Positions 1 through 8,900 of a stretch of 21,660 nucleotides of DNA are shown here, piece after piece. The first letter of the stretch is position 1; the number at the start of each line of letters is the position of its first letter. A program made the position numbers and the translations under genes. The notes under the pieces were generated by a model, which saw nothing but the letters and a program-made list of their open reading frames with translations, did no database searches and was not told where the DNA came from. The stretch is from Bryobacterales bacterium (GTDB lineage: Bacteria; Acidobacteriota; Terriglobia; Bryobacterales; Bryobacteraceae), in assembly GCA_030838885.1 (NCBI GenBank), contig JAUZEU010000349.1, forward strand, positions 1 through 21,660, written 5' to 3'.

Positions 1-1
1 G

Positions 2-190
2 GGTTTTGAAGTGGCCGGACAGAATGGTAAGTTCAGTCCGGCTGTGGCAAAGATCGAAGGGAGCACGGTGTTGGTATCGAGCGGAGATGTCCAGGCGCCT
101 GTATTTGTGCGCTATGCGTGGGCGGACAATCCGGAATGCAATCTGTACAATGCTGCCGGACTGCCTGCGTCGCCTTTCCGCTCGGAGTAA
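2..190 (+). CDS. Sialate O-acetylesterase-like protein, C-terminal fragment
   Basis: Only the last 62 codons of this gene are present; it is open at the left edge and ends in TAA. The reading frame gives a C-terminus with the pattern VRYAWADNP, then NLYN, GLPASPFR. This is the typical tail of sialate O-acetylesterases and related SGNH-type acetyl-carbohydrate esterases, which remove acetyl groups from sialic acid or other acetylated sugars and are usually exported. The catalytic residues lie outside the window, so activity cannot be judged. It converges on the OsmC gene with 6 bp between the two stop codons. The family call rests on a short but distinctive tail. Confidence 0.72.
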   Translation, partial: GFEVAGQNGKFSPAVAKIEGSTVLVSSGDVQAPVFVRYAWADNPECNLYNAAGLPASPFRSE

Positions 191-196
191 CGACGA

Positions 197-625
197 TCAG
201 TTTCCGGAGAGATCGGATGTGACGGTGATGTTCGTCTTGTAAAGCTTCGAGACCGGACATCCGGTTTCGGCCGCTTTGACTGCCGTATCAAAGGATTCTT
301 TGGTTGCGCCGGGGACAACAGCTTTGAGGTCGAGATGGCTTTCGGTAATTTCGAAACCACCCTCCTTCTTCTCCAGTGTGATGGTGCATTCGGTTTCGAG
401 ACTGGTGGCGGTTAGGCCGGCCTGCATGAGTTGTGCCGAGAGCGCCATGGTGAAGCAGCCCGCGTGGGCGGCAGCCAGCAGTTCTTCGGGATTGGTTCCC
501 TGCCCGTCCTCAAAGCGAGTGTGGAATGAATAGGGGGTGCTCTTCAGGGTGTGGCTGGCCGTCGTGAGCGAGCCAGCGCCATTCTTCAGATCGCCTTGCC
601 AGTGAGCCTGCGCAGTTCTTTGCAT
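197..625 (-). CDS. osmC: OsmC/Ohr-family peroxiredoxin (organic hydroperoxide resistance)
   Basis: This 142-residue protein matches the usual OsmC length. OsmC proteins are cytoplasmic thiol peroxidases that reduce organic hydroperoxides and protect against oxidative and osmotic stress. It shows the N-terminal AxWxG pattern (AHWQG, about residues 7-11), a central TNPEELLAAAHAGC block with the peroxidatic cysteine at C57, and a second cysteine C123 in ETGCPVSK. R37 and E47/E48 fit the usual active-site partners. The ATG at 623-625 was chosen because the family begins at the MxRxAxAxW stretch; the frame stays open to 751, but the extra 42 residues look unlike OsmC. No strong Shine-Dalgarno is visible. 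It is transcribed alone, convergent with the esterase fragment. Confidence 0.88.
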   Translation of the reverse strand: MQRTAQAHWQGDLKNGAGSLTTASHTLKSTPYSFHTRFEDGQGTNPEELLAAAHAGCFTMALSAQLMQAGLTATSLETECTITLEKKEGGFEITESHLDLKAVVPGATKESFDTAVKAAETGCPVSKLYKTNITVTSDLSGN

Positions 626-647
626 GATGGATAGATGATCGCCGGTG

Positions 648-738
648 TTGAACAGACTCGCCTGAAGGTGATTTTTCGCTCCTGAAGCCTCCGCTATAAA
701 TCCTGAACAAAGGTGCGTGCATACAGTAATCTGTTCAA
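648..738. repeat. Three related octamers upstream of osmC (possible operator half-sites)
   Basis: TTGAACAG at 648-655 recurs exactly, inverted, as CTGTTCAA at 731-738, and a third copy with one mismatch (CTGAACAA) lies at 703-710. The 703-710 and 731-738 copies face each other. All lie in the short region upstream of osmC, where a peroxide-responsive regulator could bind. The repeats are visible; the regulatory role is inference, and copies this short can arise by chance. Confidence 0.25.
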
Positions 739-779
739 AACACAAGTGCAACTGCGCGCGTCAAAAGCGATTCGTCACC

Positions 780-810
780 GGGAAGACGCGGCCGGGTGTC
801 CGCGTGTCCC
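780..810. terminator. GC-rich hairpin just past the end of the sugar operon (weak terminator candidate)
   Basis: GGGAAGACGCGG (780-791) pairs with CCGCGTGTCCC (800-810) with a small internal mismatch and a loop of about 8 nt. It lies 28 bp past the PfkB stop on the minus strand. No T-run follows in the direction of operon transcription, so it is not a classical intrinsic terminator. It could instead stabilise the mRNA 3' end. Confidence 0.3.
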
Positions 811-838
811 AAAGCGCTTCCTGACGTCTCACGGTTGT

Positions 839-1777
839 TTAGATGTGGGCGTGGGTGGTTTGCCAGGCTTTTATTTCGTCGTACGGCTTTAGGCCTACGA
901 CAGCGCCGAGATTTTGCACGCTTAGCGCGGCTACGGCGTTCGCGAACATGCCGGCTTCGGTTAGAGGTGCATTCCGGAGGTTAGCCGCAAGGAAACCTGC
1001 GGCGAAGCAGTCGCCGGCTCCGGTGGTGTCTTGAACTTCTACTCTGAAAGCGAGACAGAGATATTCGCGGTCTCCGCTGTAAATGGCGCAGCCTTTGTTG
1101 CCTAGTTTCAGGACGGCGGTGCCGAGCCCGGTGGACAGCAAGATTCGAGCGGCCTCCCTGGGATCGGCGGTGCCGGTACACATGCGGGATTCATCCTCAT
1201 TTATAAAGAGGATGTCCAGGTGAGGGAGGCAGGGGGCGAGATCGCGCATCCAGCGGCCCTCCGGATCCCAATTGATGTCGAGGGAGGTTGTAAGGCCGGC
1301 GGCGCGGGCCCGCTTCAGGAGTTCCGGGGCTTGAGGGCGAAGTTTGGGGAGGACGAAAAGGCTGGCGAGGTGGTAGTGGGTCAGGCCCTGGATGCTTGCG
1401 GAATCGAATTGTGGCGGATCGGCAAAGGCCTGCTGACTTGCTCCCAGGTGGTGAAGGAATTTGCGATCCCCTGCCCCGTTCACGATCACGATGCTGCTAG
1501 CCGTGGGGGCGGTGCTTCTGCAGACTCCGGTTGTATCCACGCCCGCTTCGGTCAGCCGGGTGAGCACGAAATCGCCGGGCGCGTCATTGCCGACCGCGCC
1601 CAGCAGCCGTACCGGTGTGCCCAGGATTGCGAGCGCCATGGAGGTGTTAGCGCCGTTGCCGCCGGGATGATATTCGATGGTTTCGACGAAGGTGGTGGTT
1701 CCCCATGAAGGATCCTCGACCGGTCGGACCAGGGTGTCATAAACCAGGCTTCCGGAACAAAGGATGCCAGTGGTCAT
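839..1777 (-). CDS. PfkB/ribokinase-family carbohydrate kinase
   Basis: This 312-residue cytoplasmic sugar kinase belongs to the ribokinase/PfkB fold and transfers phosphate from ATP to a sugar or sugar phosphate. The N-terminal PfkB signature is at residues 39-44 (GGNGAN). The C-terminal signature DTTGAGDCFAAGF begins at D250, with D256 as the catalytic base and G253-G255 as the anion hole. The ATG at 1775-1777 was chosen because it overlaps the stop of the MFS gene by 4 bp (ATGA) and gives a full-length family member; the open frame reaches 2053, but that extension would overlap the MFS gene and is low-complexity arginine-rich. Beside a LacD-type aldolase, the likely job is to make the 1,6-bisphosphate (or an analogous C1-phosphate) that the aldolase cleaves. 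The exact sugar is unknown. It is the last gene of the operon. Confidence 0.9.
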   Translation of the reverse strand: MTTGILCSGSLVYDTLVRPVEDPSWGTTTFVETIEYHPGGNGANTSMALAILGTPVRLLGAVGNDAPGDFVLTRLTEAGVDTTGVCRSTAPTASSIVIVNGAGDRKFLHHLGASQQAFADPPQFDSASIQGLTHYHLASLFVLPKLRPQAPELLKRARAAGLTTSLDINWDPEGRWMRDLAPCLPHLDILFINEDESRMCTGTADPREAARILLSTGLGTAVLKLGNKGCAIYSGDREYLCLAFRVEVQDTTGAGDCFAAGFLAANLRNAPLTEAGMFANAVAALSVQNLGAVVGLKPYDEIKAWQTTHAHI

Positions 1778-2994
1778 ACGGGTTGCTCCTTGCCCCACAC
1801 GACTTCGCGCACAGGACCCACGACGGCGCCCCACATGACGGCACCGACCAGCGCGATGACTGCCGCAACGATGAAGGCCGTGGCATAGGAGCGGGTGCGT
1901 TCCACTGCGACTCCGGTAAGCCACGATGCTGCGATGCCGGAGAGGTTGCCGATCCCGTTTTGCAGGCTGGTCCAGCGGGCGGCGGCGAGCGGCCCGGCCA
2001 GGGTCTGTGTGATTGCCCAGTGATTTGAGGTATACGCTCCGAAGCCGAGACACGCGACGGCCAGGAAGGCCAGGGAAATGGTCTGATCCTGAATGAGGGC
2101 TACCGGGAGTACGGCGGTGGACGATGCGAGGCCGCAGACCACGACCGTCTTACGCACGCGGGTGGGCGACATGCCCCGGACAATATACGCGTCTGAAATC
2201 CAGCCCGCGGCCAGAGTGGCGCAGGCGATTGCGAAGTATGCGGCGGAACTGATGTTGACCATGTTCTGCATGGAGAAGCCACGACCGATGACCAGATAGT
2301 CGGGTAGCCAGGTCAGCAGGAAGAACCAGAAGTAGTTACCACAGAAGTGGCCGAGGAATGCGCCCCATGCGGAACGTGTTCGCAGGATCCGGAGGGTGCC
2401 CGGAGACATAGCCGAATTGCTGACAACATCCGCCCGCGATTGCGGTGTTAAGAACCACGGGATAAGCCAGACCAGGCTGGCGACTCCGAGGGTTACAAAG
2501 AAGACGCGCCATCCGGTGCGTACCAGCAGCAGGCCGCCCAGGAGTGTGCCCAGAGCGGGGCCTAATTTCGAGGCAGCATCGAGCAGCGCATTGGCGCGGC
2601 CACGTGCTTCGAGCGGCAGGTCGGTGGCGAAGATACGGCTGTAACAGGGGTAGGCGAGCGACTCTCCCGCACCTACAAACAGGCGCATGATAAACATGGC
2701 TGCGAAGCCGGGCAGCAGGCCGGTGAAGATGGTCGCGACCGACCAGATGGCGAGGCCTGCGGCCAGGACATAGCGAACCGGGAAACGTTCGGCGAAGAAG
2801 CCGGAAATGCCGAAAAGCTGGAACAAAGCGTAGGTCCAGAAAAAAGCCGCGAAGAGGCGACCCATGGCGCCGGGAGTGAGCGAGAGCTCCCGCTGAATGA
2901 TGGGCGCCGCGAGAGACAGGTTACTGCGATCGATGTAGTTCAGAAAAATGGAGGCGACAAGGAGAAGCAGGAGCGTCCATTGGGCTCTCGTCAC
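1774..2994 (-). CDS. MFS sugar/sugar-acid transporter (ACS-like)
   Basis: This 406-residue integral inner-membrane protein has about 12 hydrophobic segments and the usual MFS length. The first helix and loop (LNYIDRSNLSLAAP, about residues 18-31) and the mid-protein loop LAAGWISDAYIVRG resemble the anion:cation symporter group that carries hexuronates, glucarate and similar organic anions. The start codon is GTG at 2992-2994, overlapping the TGA of the aldolase gene (GTGA). Its own stop overlaps the PfkB start (ATGA), so translation is probably coupled along the chain. In this context it would bring the operon's substrate into the cytoplasm for the kinase and aldolase. An acidic substrate is suggested by the family but not shown. 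Confidence 0.86.
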   Translation of the reverse strand: MTRAQWTLLLLLVASIFLNYIDRSNLSLAAPIIQRELSLTPGAMGRLFAAFFWTYALFQLFGISGFFAERFPVRYVLAAGLAIWSVATIFTGLLPGFAAMFIMRLFVGAGESLAYPCYSRIFATDLPLEARGRANALLDAASKLGPALGTLLGGLLLVRTGWRVFFVTLGVASLVWLIPWFLTPQSRADVVSNSAMSPGTLRILRTRSAWGAFLGHFCGNYFWFFLLTWLPDYLVIGRGFSMQNMVNISSAAYFAIACATLAAGWISDAYIVRGMSPTRVRKTVVVCGLASSTAVLPVALIQDQTISLAFLAVACLGFGAYTSNHWAITQTLAGPLAAARWTSLQNGIGNLSGIAASWLTGVAVERTRSYATAFIVAAVIALVGAVMWGAVVGPVREVVWGKEQPV

Positions 2995-3995
2995 TCACCG
3001 GCCCCTTGGGCACGTTTATGCCAGGGAGTGGCAGCTTTGAGGCAGGCGGAGATGCGCTGCGCGTTGCTGACGCCTTCGGTTTCAAGCCATTCGTTGAGGG
3101 CTGGCTCTCCGGCCTGGGCATATTGGGGAATGCCGTCCTGCCACATCGCGCGGCCACAGAGGACGCCGGAAAAAGCCGCCCCCGCTTCCGCAGCCAGTTC
3201 GAGCGACGCGAGGAATTCAGCAATCCCGGCGCCCGCGCTGAGATAAATATAGGGGAGGCCGGCGGCGGAATCGGCGGTGCGGAACCAGTCCAGCGCTTCT
3301 TTATGGCTTTGGGCCTTTTCACCTTTGTAGACAGGGCTGCCTTCGACGAAGGCAGCGATGACCGGGTACTCGACTTTCAGGATGTCGACTTTGTAGGCGG
3401 GTTTGGAGAATTCCTCCATTGTTCGAACTACCAGGTCGGGTTTGCGCTTCGCGAATTCGAGGCTGCGCGGGGCGGAACCGGCGGCGTCGTAAACGACAGG
3501 CTCCAGAAGGAACGGCATGCCGGCGGCTTCGCATTCATTGCCAATGCTTTCTACCAGAGCCCGCTTTTGGTCGTTGGCACGGGGGTCGTCTTCAGGGGTC
3601 CAGGAGAGCAGTATTTTGATAGCGTCGGCGCCTTTGTCGCGCAACTGGATTACAGACGCCCCTGGCAGCAGCGCCAGCATCCGGTGAGGGCGCGGGTTTT
3701 CGTAGCCGTCGGATTCATACGCGAGCAGGAGACCTGCCCCTTTGGCCTTACGATGGGCAGCTTCGAGCCCGTATTCGGGGTCGAGCAGGACCGCGCTCGT
3801 GTGTTGGGAGAGGACGGCGGTGACAGCGCCTTTAAAGCTGGAGAGTTGTTCGTCGGAGATGGCTTCGGCGGATTTCCCGCCTGCTTTGGCGATCATCTGC
3901 CGCAGGCTTCGGCGCTGGTCTATAGCCAAAGCCGCGATGATGCCTTCAGGGGTGGCGATGGTGTTCAGCCTGTTTGTTTTCTCTGTTGAAATCAT
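2991..3995 (-). CDS. lacD: LacD-type class I tagatose-1,6-bisphosphate aldolase
   Basis: This 334-residue protein is close to the roughly 325 residues of LacD. Class I LacD aldolases split tagatose 1,6-bisphosphate into dihydroxyacetone phosphate and glyceraldehyde 3-phosphate through a lysine Schiff base. Visible family blocks are LDPEYG (71-76), IKILLSW (126-132), PFLLEP with E165, DILKVEYP with the presumed Schiff-base lysine K207, LPYIYLSAG, and GVLCGRAMW. The ATG at 3993-3995 overlaps the upstream TGA by 4 bp; the longer frame to 4115 lies inside the upstream gene and is rejected. The neighbouring PfkB kinase fits a ketose-phosphate to bisphosphate to triose route. LacD also shares its superfamily with the sulfofructose-phosphate aldolase YihT, so another phosphorylated ketose is possible. 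No sugar isomerase is encoded nearby. Confidence 0.9.
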   Translation of the reverse strand: MISTEKTNRLNTIATPEGIIAALAIDQRRSLRQMIAKAGGKSAEAISDEQLSSFKGAVTAVLSQHTSAVLLDPEYGLEAAHRKAKGAGLLLAYESDGYENPRPHRMLALLPGASVIQLRDKGADAIKILLSWTPEDDPRANDQKRALVESIGNECEAAGMPFLLEPVVYDAAGSAPRSLEFAKRKPDLVVRTMEEFSKPAYKVDILKVEYPVIAAFVEGSPVYKGEKAQSHKEALDWFRTADSAAGLPYIYLSAGAGIAEFLASLELAAEAGAAFSGVLCGRAMWQDGIPQYAQAGEPALNEWLETEGVSNAQRISACLKAATPWHKRAQGAGE

Positions 3996-5959
3996 GTCTG
4001 TTTTTCGCGAACGTCCACGACCGCTTCCGCGATCTGGCCAAGATATTTTCCGTCCATCATGACATCGGCGGCTATGGCTACCCGGGAACCTGCACCGGGG
4101 CCCGCACCACGCCATGCGGCGGGGATGGTGATACCTACCGTCACTGAGGCAGTTTCACCGGGCAGCGCTCTGACACGCACTTTCGAGGGCGAACTGCGCC
4201 ATGTTTTTGGAAGCACCAGCATCATTTGAACATTGATGGGCGTGCGGCGCAGGTTGCGTACGCGGAACTCGAATTGTTTTGTCTGGCCGGGCGAGGCGAG
4301 CGCCTGATAGGGATAGAGGTGAGCCCAGCCGGGGTCGAGGCCGACATCGGTGTCGGGGTCGGAGATGAGATCTTTGAAGAACTCGTCCTGCCGGATCATT
4401 TTCGCGGCAAAGGCCTCGCTCATTTTGCGGCTGAGATCGAAAGGCTGTCCGTGGCCAGGCGCGATGAGGTGGGGTTCGAAATCGAGAATATTGCGGATCG
4501 AGAGCAGGTGATCTCCGCTCTTCACTTCATTTCGATAGATGAGATTATGGCGTAGCTCATCGGCACCACCGGCCATGAACGCGTCGCCGGTGAATGCGAT
4601 GCGCTTGCCGTCGATGGTGGTCATGAGGGTCATCTGATATTTGGTGTGACCGGGTGCATAAATGGCGGTGAACTCGAACTCCTCCCAGCGGAATGTTTCG
4701 CGGTTGGCGAGGGGGCGGTCGACGCGAATGGCCTCGCCCAGAATGCAGCCAAGATTGCGGCCCCGCGGGTTCTGCAGGATGTCCACCATGTTTTCGTAGC
4801 ACCAGATCTTTGTGCCGTAGCGGCGGGCGAGATGCGGGAAGCCATTGAGGTGGTCGTCATGCATGTGGGTCGGGATGGCCACATCGATTGTTTTCAGCCC
4901 GTGGCGGGATCGCAGGCCGCCCAGAGAGTGCTCGACGAAGCGCATCCGGCCGAAGGTTTCGGTGGCGGGAATAAAGGCCTGGAAAAAATTCCAGCTGGCG
5001 GAGCCGTAGTCGATGAAGAGAGCTTTGCCGCTGTCGCTGACGATCGCGTAGAAGGTGGATGTCGCCTGGGGATGCGCGATGAGATGCGGGGTGACAGCGA
5101 GGGATTGCTGGTCGCTCGTGAGGGGGCTGACGTGCCAAAAGTGCCACCAGTCGTGCAGCTTTGCAGCCAGGGCCGTCATGCCCGGGATGGGGTCGTGTAC
5201 TTCGGCGCCGTGGGAAGGGCAAAGCAGGTCAGGCGTGGCGGCAATGAGTTCCCGCAGGGAATAGACCGAGAGATCGACGCCTTCGTGCTCGGCGTAATAA
5301 TACTGAAGATCGTGCAGGGTCTGAACCTTGCCGGGCGAGTGCATCAGGTCGCCGGAGAAGACGACTTTGCGTCCGTCTACCTGGGTGATCAGCGAAATGG
5401 AACCGACGGTGTGGCCCGGGGTTGGCTGGATGAAGAATTCGCGGTTGCGCCAACGGAAGATCTCGTAATCGCGGAGGAGCGCGCTGACGGGTACGTTCTG
5501 CGTGAGGGAGAAGAAGTCGTTCTTGACGTCGTAGAGCTCGAAGACGCGGCGGTTACGCCAGAAGTTTTCGGCGTTCTGAAAAAGGTGCCGTTCATGGGCG
5601 GGGACTGCGATGGGAATGCGGCGGGCGACGGCAAGAGGATCGCCCTGGGCCTGGTCGCGGTGGAAATGGGTGTGGAGGATATAGTCGATTTTTGAAATGC
5701 CGAGGTCACCCAGATGGCGCAGGATTGCGCCGGAGCCGAAGTCGATCAGAAGGCCGTGCGAGCCGTCCCGAATCAGGTAGACGTTACAGGTGTCTTCGAG
5801 AACAAAGAGGTTTTCGGAAATGGCCCGGGGGTGCGCGGAGGGTTTGAACGGGGTGTTATCGTTCTGGACCTCCGCGGCAGCGCTTACCTGGCTGGAAGCA
5901 AGGGCTCCCTGCATGAAGCCGCGGCGGGAGACGGGGTGGTGGTGATGAGAGCCCGACAT
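3992..5959 (-). CDS. Exported tandem metallo-beta-lactamase-fold protein (function unknown)
   Basis: This 655-residue protein has two successive metallo-beta-lactamase domains. The N-terminus has SRRGFMQGAL (11-20), a twin-arginine motif, before a short alanine-rich stretch, so Tat export to the periplasm is likely though the hydrophobic core is weak. Domain 1 (about 45-270) has THFHRDQ at 97-103, PGH183, GD204 and SH250; the final histidine of the HxHxDH motif is glutamine Q103. Domain 2 (about 300-515) has the complete set: THMHDDH at 364-370, PGH438, GD459 and GH503. The last 120 residues or so look like an all-beta, CARDB/NEW3-like domain. It lies 27 bp after the TonB receptor and overlaps lacD by 4 bp. 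It may hydrolyse an ester, lactone or sulfate/phosphate group on the imported substrate, but the reaction cannot be read from sequence. Confidence 0.8.
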   Translation of the reverse strand: MSGSHHHHPVSRRGFMQGALASSQVSAAAEVQNDNTPFKPSAHPRAISENLFVLEDTCNVYLIRDGSHGLLIDFGSGAILRHLGDLGISKIDYILHTHFHRDQAQGDPLAVARRIPIAVPAHERHLFQNAENFWRNRRVFELYDVKNDFFSLTQNVPVSALLRDYEIFRWRNREFFIQPTPGHTVGSISLITQVDGRKVVFSGDLMHSPGKVQTLHDLQYYYAEHEGVDLSVYSLRELIAATPDLLCPSHGAEVHDPIPGMTALAAKLHDWWHFWHVSPLTSDQQSLAVTPHLIAHPQATSTFYAIVSDSGKALFIDYGSASWNFFQAFIPATETFGRMRFVEHSLGGLRSRHGLKTIDVAIPTHMHDDHLNGFPHLARRYGTKIWCYENMVDILQNPRGRNLGCILGEAIRVDRPLANRETFRWEEFEFTAIYAPGHTKYQMTLMTTIDGKRIAFTGDAFMAGGADELRHNLIYRNEVKSGDHLLSIRNILDFEPHLIAPGHGQPFDLSRKMSEAFAAKMIRQDEFFKDLISDPDTDVGLDPGWAHLYPYQALASPGQTKQFEFRVRNLRRTPINVQMMLVLPKTWRSSPSKVRVRALPGETASVTVGITIPAAWRGAGPGAGSRVAIAADVMMDGKYLGQIAEAVVDVREKQT

Positions 5960-5986
5960 TCTGGTGATGCAAAGTATCGCATGTGC

Positions 5987-8900
5987 TCAGAAGTTGAACT
6001 TGAACCCGAGCTGTACCTGGCGCGGGAAGTTCGACTGGCCGAGCGACACGAGGCCGAAGTTGGTGCTGGTGGGGTCAGTGTTTGGTGTGCCGCGGATCAC
6101 GGTATTGAACACGTTGAACGCTTCGAAGCGGAAGTCGCCGGACATGCCCTCACGGATGATGAAGCGCTTGACGAGTGACATATCGAAGGTCGGCTCCCAG
6201 GGATTGCGCAGGTTCGGCGAACGCAGCGGATTGCTGCGCAGCGTAATGGATGTGTTCGCGATCTGCTGCCAGACCGGATTCGTGCAGCCCGTAACAAAGC
6301 CGTTGTGTGCAGCGTTCGGCTGGCGGGTGGTTCCGTTGGACAGCAGTTCGCAGGTGTTGAACCAGGTACCGAAGCTCTGGGAAGAGAGACGCGGGTCACC
6401 GATGAGGTTGAAGTTGCCGGGCAGATTCAGCGGCGTTCCGGACTGGATGACACCCGTCCAGTTGTATTCCCATCCACCTATCAGCTGATTCAGGCCGCGG
6501 TTAATGTTGCCCGCGAAGCGCTGACCGCGTCCGATGGGGAACTGGTAGACGCCGCTGAGAGCGAGGCGGCTGGGGCGGTCCGAATTGGCAAGAGTTTTGG
6601 CAGGACGAGGATCCTGATTATTGAGGAAGGACAGGGCCTCGATTTGCTTAGAGAACGTGTACGACAGCGAGGTCACCAGGCCCGCGCTCATGCGCTTTTC
6701 AATGCTCAGCTGCAATGAGTCATACCAGAGCCGGCCGACAGATTCCGAGCCTGCGAAGACCGCTCCAAACTGCGGATAGGGTACCAGCAACTGACTGCGG
6801 GGCACCGTGGCACCGTTCGACGAGGTGCCGGGAAGCAGGCCGGCGAAGGGGTTGGGTACCGCTTGTGAAAAGTAGGTGGAGTTCTGCTGCGCCAGCGACA
6901 ACTGTGCCAGCGAGGGGACGTTCAGATTACGCGCACCTCCCGCCTGGTTGTCATTGGTGTTGATGGCGTGGGTGCGGCTGCCTACGTAAGAGAGATCCAG
7001 AACTGCGCGGAACGGCAGTTGGCGCTGGATTCCGATGGAGTAGGACCAAACATAGGGAATTTGCCGGTTCGGATTATTAAAGGTGATGCTCTGACCCAGG
7101 AAGGTGTTCAGGCCTGCGCTCGCGCCCGTGGGAGCAATGACCCCGTTCGGAAACGGGTTGCTCAGGGTGTTGATGGGAATGAAGGCGTTGATGCCGCCTC
7201 CGCTGGTTGCGACGAATGGAGTGTTGGACGCGAAGCCTGCGGACCCGCCGTATGCCGCTTCGGGCAAAAAGAAGCGGCCAATGCCGCCGCGCAAAACCGT
7301 CTTTTCATTCAGCCGGAACGCAGCGCCGAAGCGTGGCTGGAAATTGCTGAATTTGGTTTCGAAAGCTTCGCGAGGCAGGCCGCCCTGCTTGGCGAATAAC
7401 AGTCCACCGGTCAGGTTGGCGCACGCGGGGCAATCGGCGGGGTTGGCGTTCTTCACATTCGGGTTTGAGGCCAGGGGACTCGGCGTGTAGTACGCGAAGC
7501 CGCGGTTCATCCGGTTGTAACGCTCAGCGGGAGAGCCTTCCACGTCCCAGCGGAGTCCAAGGTTCAGGGTAAGGCGGCTGCTGACGCGGAAGTCGTCCTG
7601 AACATAGAATCCCCAGTATTGCCAGTGGAAGGCGAGTTGGGGAGTATTTTGAAGCAGGCTGCTGGTGGCGTTGCTGTTCATGTTGTTGGGGGTGCCGAGA
7701 AGCAGTGCGGCCATGCCGAGGCCGGTGCCGTTCGAGAACTCGGGGAGTTGCTGGGTGAACGTGGGGTCGAAAGCGAAATCGCCGGATCCCCAAAGGAAAG
7801 AGCCACCGCGGGCATTGGGGCGGAAATCCTGCAATTCGAAGCCGGTCTTGATGGAATGCTTGCCACGAGTCAGAGAAAGGCTGGGTTGCAGACTGATGTC
7901 GTTCGTGGTGTTCTGGCTGGGGTTCCGCGCGCCCCAGTTCGGATAACCATTGACCTCGATACGGGGCGGCTGATTCACGGCTTGTTGGCTGATAAAGGAC
8001 TGGGGAAAGCCCAGAGTGGTGGGGTCAATTCCAGTGACCTGGGTGCGATAGGCAGCCTGGATGAAGCGGGTATAACCGAGTCGGATATCCAGAACTGTAT
8101 TCGGGTTCAGGATGGTGAGCGAGTCCATTACGGCGTTGTCATTCACTCGGATGAGAGGATCCTGCGCGTCCATACCAGGCACGGGAAAGCCGTTCGCGGT
8201 GTTGTCGAACTGGTTGCGGCGGTTGTGCGCGAAGCGGAAGAACAGGCGCTCTTTTTCGTTGACCGTATGATCGACACGGCCGATGTAATTACGGAAGTGA
8301 TCCTGGCTCAGATTGGGACTGACGAGGAAGTTGTTGCTGACCGCGCCGGGCGCTCCGAAATTCGGGGCCGGATACGACTTCATGATCGCGAGCCCCACAG
8401 GGTTCCACAGGCTTGAGGGAACCTGATTATTCGGGAACTGGGTCCTGATGTATTGCGGGTTGGCAGAACTGTTGGCCTTTGTGGGATCAAAGTTCGGATT
8501 TACCTGGGTGGAGAACGGGTTGTAGACACTCACGCCGGCCCCGGAGAAATCGCCCTGCCGTTCGGCTGCGGAGGGCACGCTGGTCAGTGTACTCATGGGC
8601 GCGTTCTCACGGTAGTTTTCAAAGCCAAACATCCAGAAGGTCTTGTCCTTGCCGTTGTAGAGGCGCGGCAGCAGGACGGGACCGGTCAGCACCGTGCCGT
8701 ATTGATCAAGCACGTGGCCGCCCACGTTTTTGCCGGTTGGATCCACCGTGTACCGCGGAAGGCCTGCTGCATTGGAGCTGATGTTATTCGCGTCCAGCTG
8801 GTAGCGGCGCATGAACTCATAAGCGGTGCCGTGGAAGCCGTTCGAGCCGGACTTGGTCGCGATGTTGATCACGCCGCCACCGGTGCGACCGTACTGCGAG

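Larger units (their letters stand above)
626..838. other. Non-coding gap between the osmC start and the end of the sugar operon
   Basis: At 213 bp this is the longest gap in the window. It must hold the osmC promoter (minus strand) and the 3' end of the sugar operon. I could not pick a convincing -35/-10 pair for osmC. It contains a GC-rich hairpin (780-810) and three related TGAACA-type octamers (648-655, 703-710, 731-738), listed separately. No small gene is supported. Confidence 0.6.

Noticed and set aside
176..190. Exact 15-bp repeat TTCCGCTCGGAGTAA also at 20836-20850
   Set aside because: One copy is coding and one is not; flanks differ at once, and a pair of this length is near chance expectation in 21.7 kb on two strands.
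1220..1708. 162-residue plus-strand open frame opposite the PfkB gene
   Set aside because: It is antisense to conserved kinase coding sequence, with no motifs and no ribosome-binding site.
3006..3989. 327-residue plus-strand open frame opposite lacD
   Set aside because: It mirrors the LacD gene almost exactly and lacks family motifs; it is a shadow of a real gene.
3996..4115. N-terminal extension of the LacD frame (and likewise of the PfkB frame, 1778-2053)
   Set aside because: The extensions run inside the upstream genes and are not family-like; the ATGA overlaps give natural starts.
4646..5695. 349-residue plus-strand open frame opposite the tandem MBL gene
   Set aside because: The minus strand has clear metal-binding motifs and a coupled operon. 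The plus frame has no recognisable domain and is a GC-rich shadow.
5930..5959. HHHH near the MBL N-terminus looks like a cloning tag
   Set aside because: It is followed directly by a native twin-arginine signal and by the operon context; no vector sequence is present.
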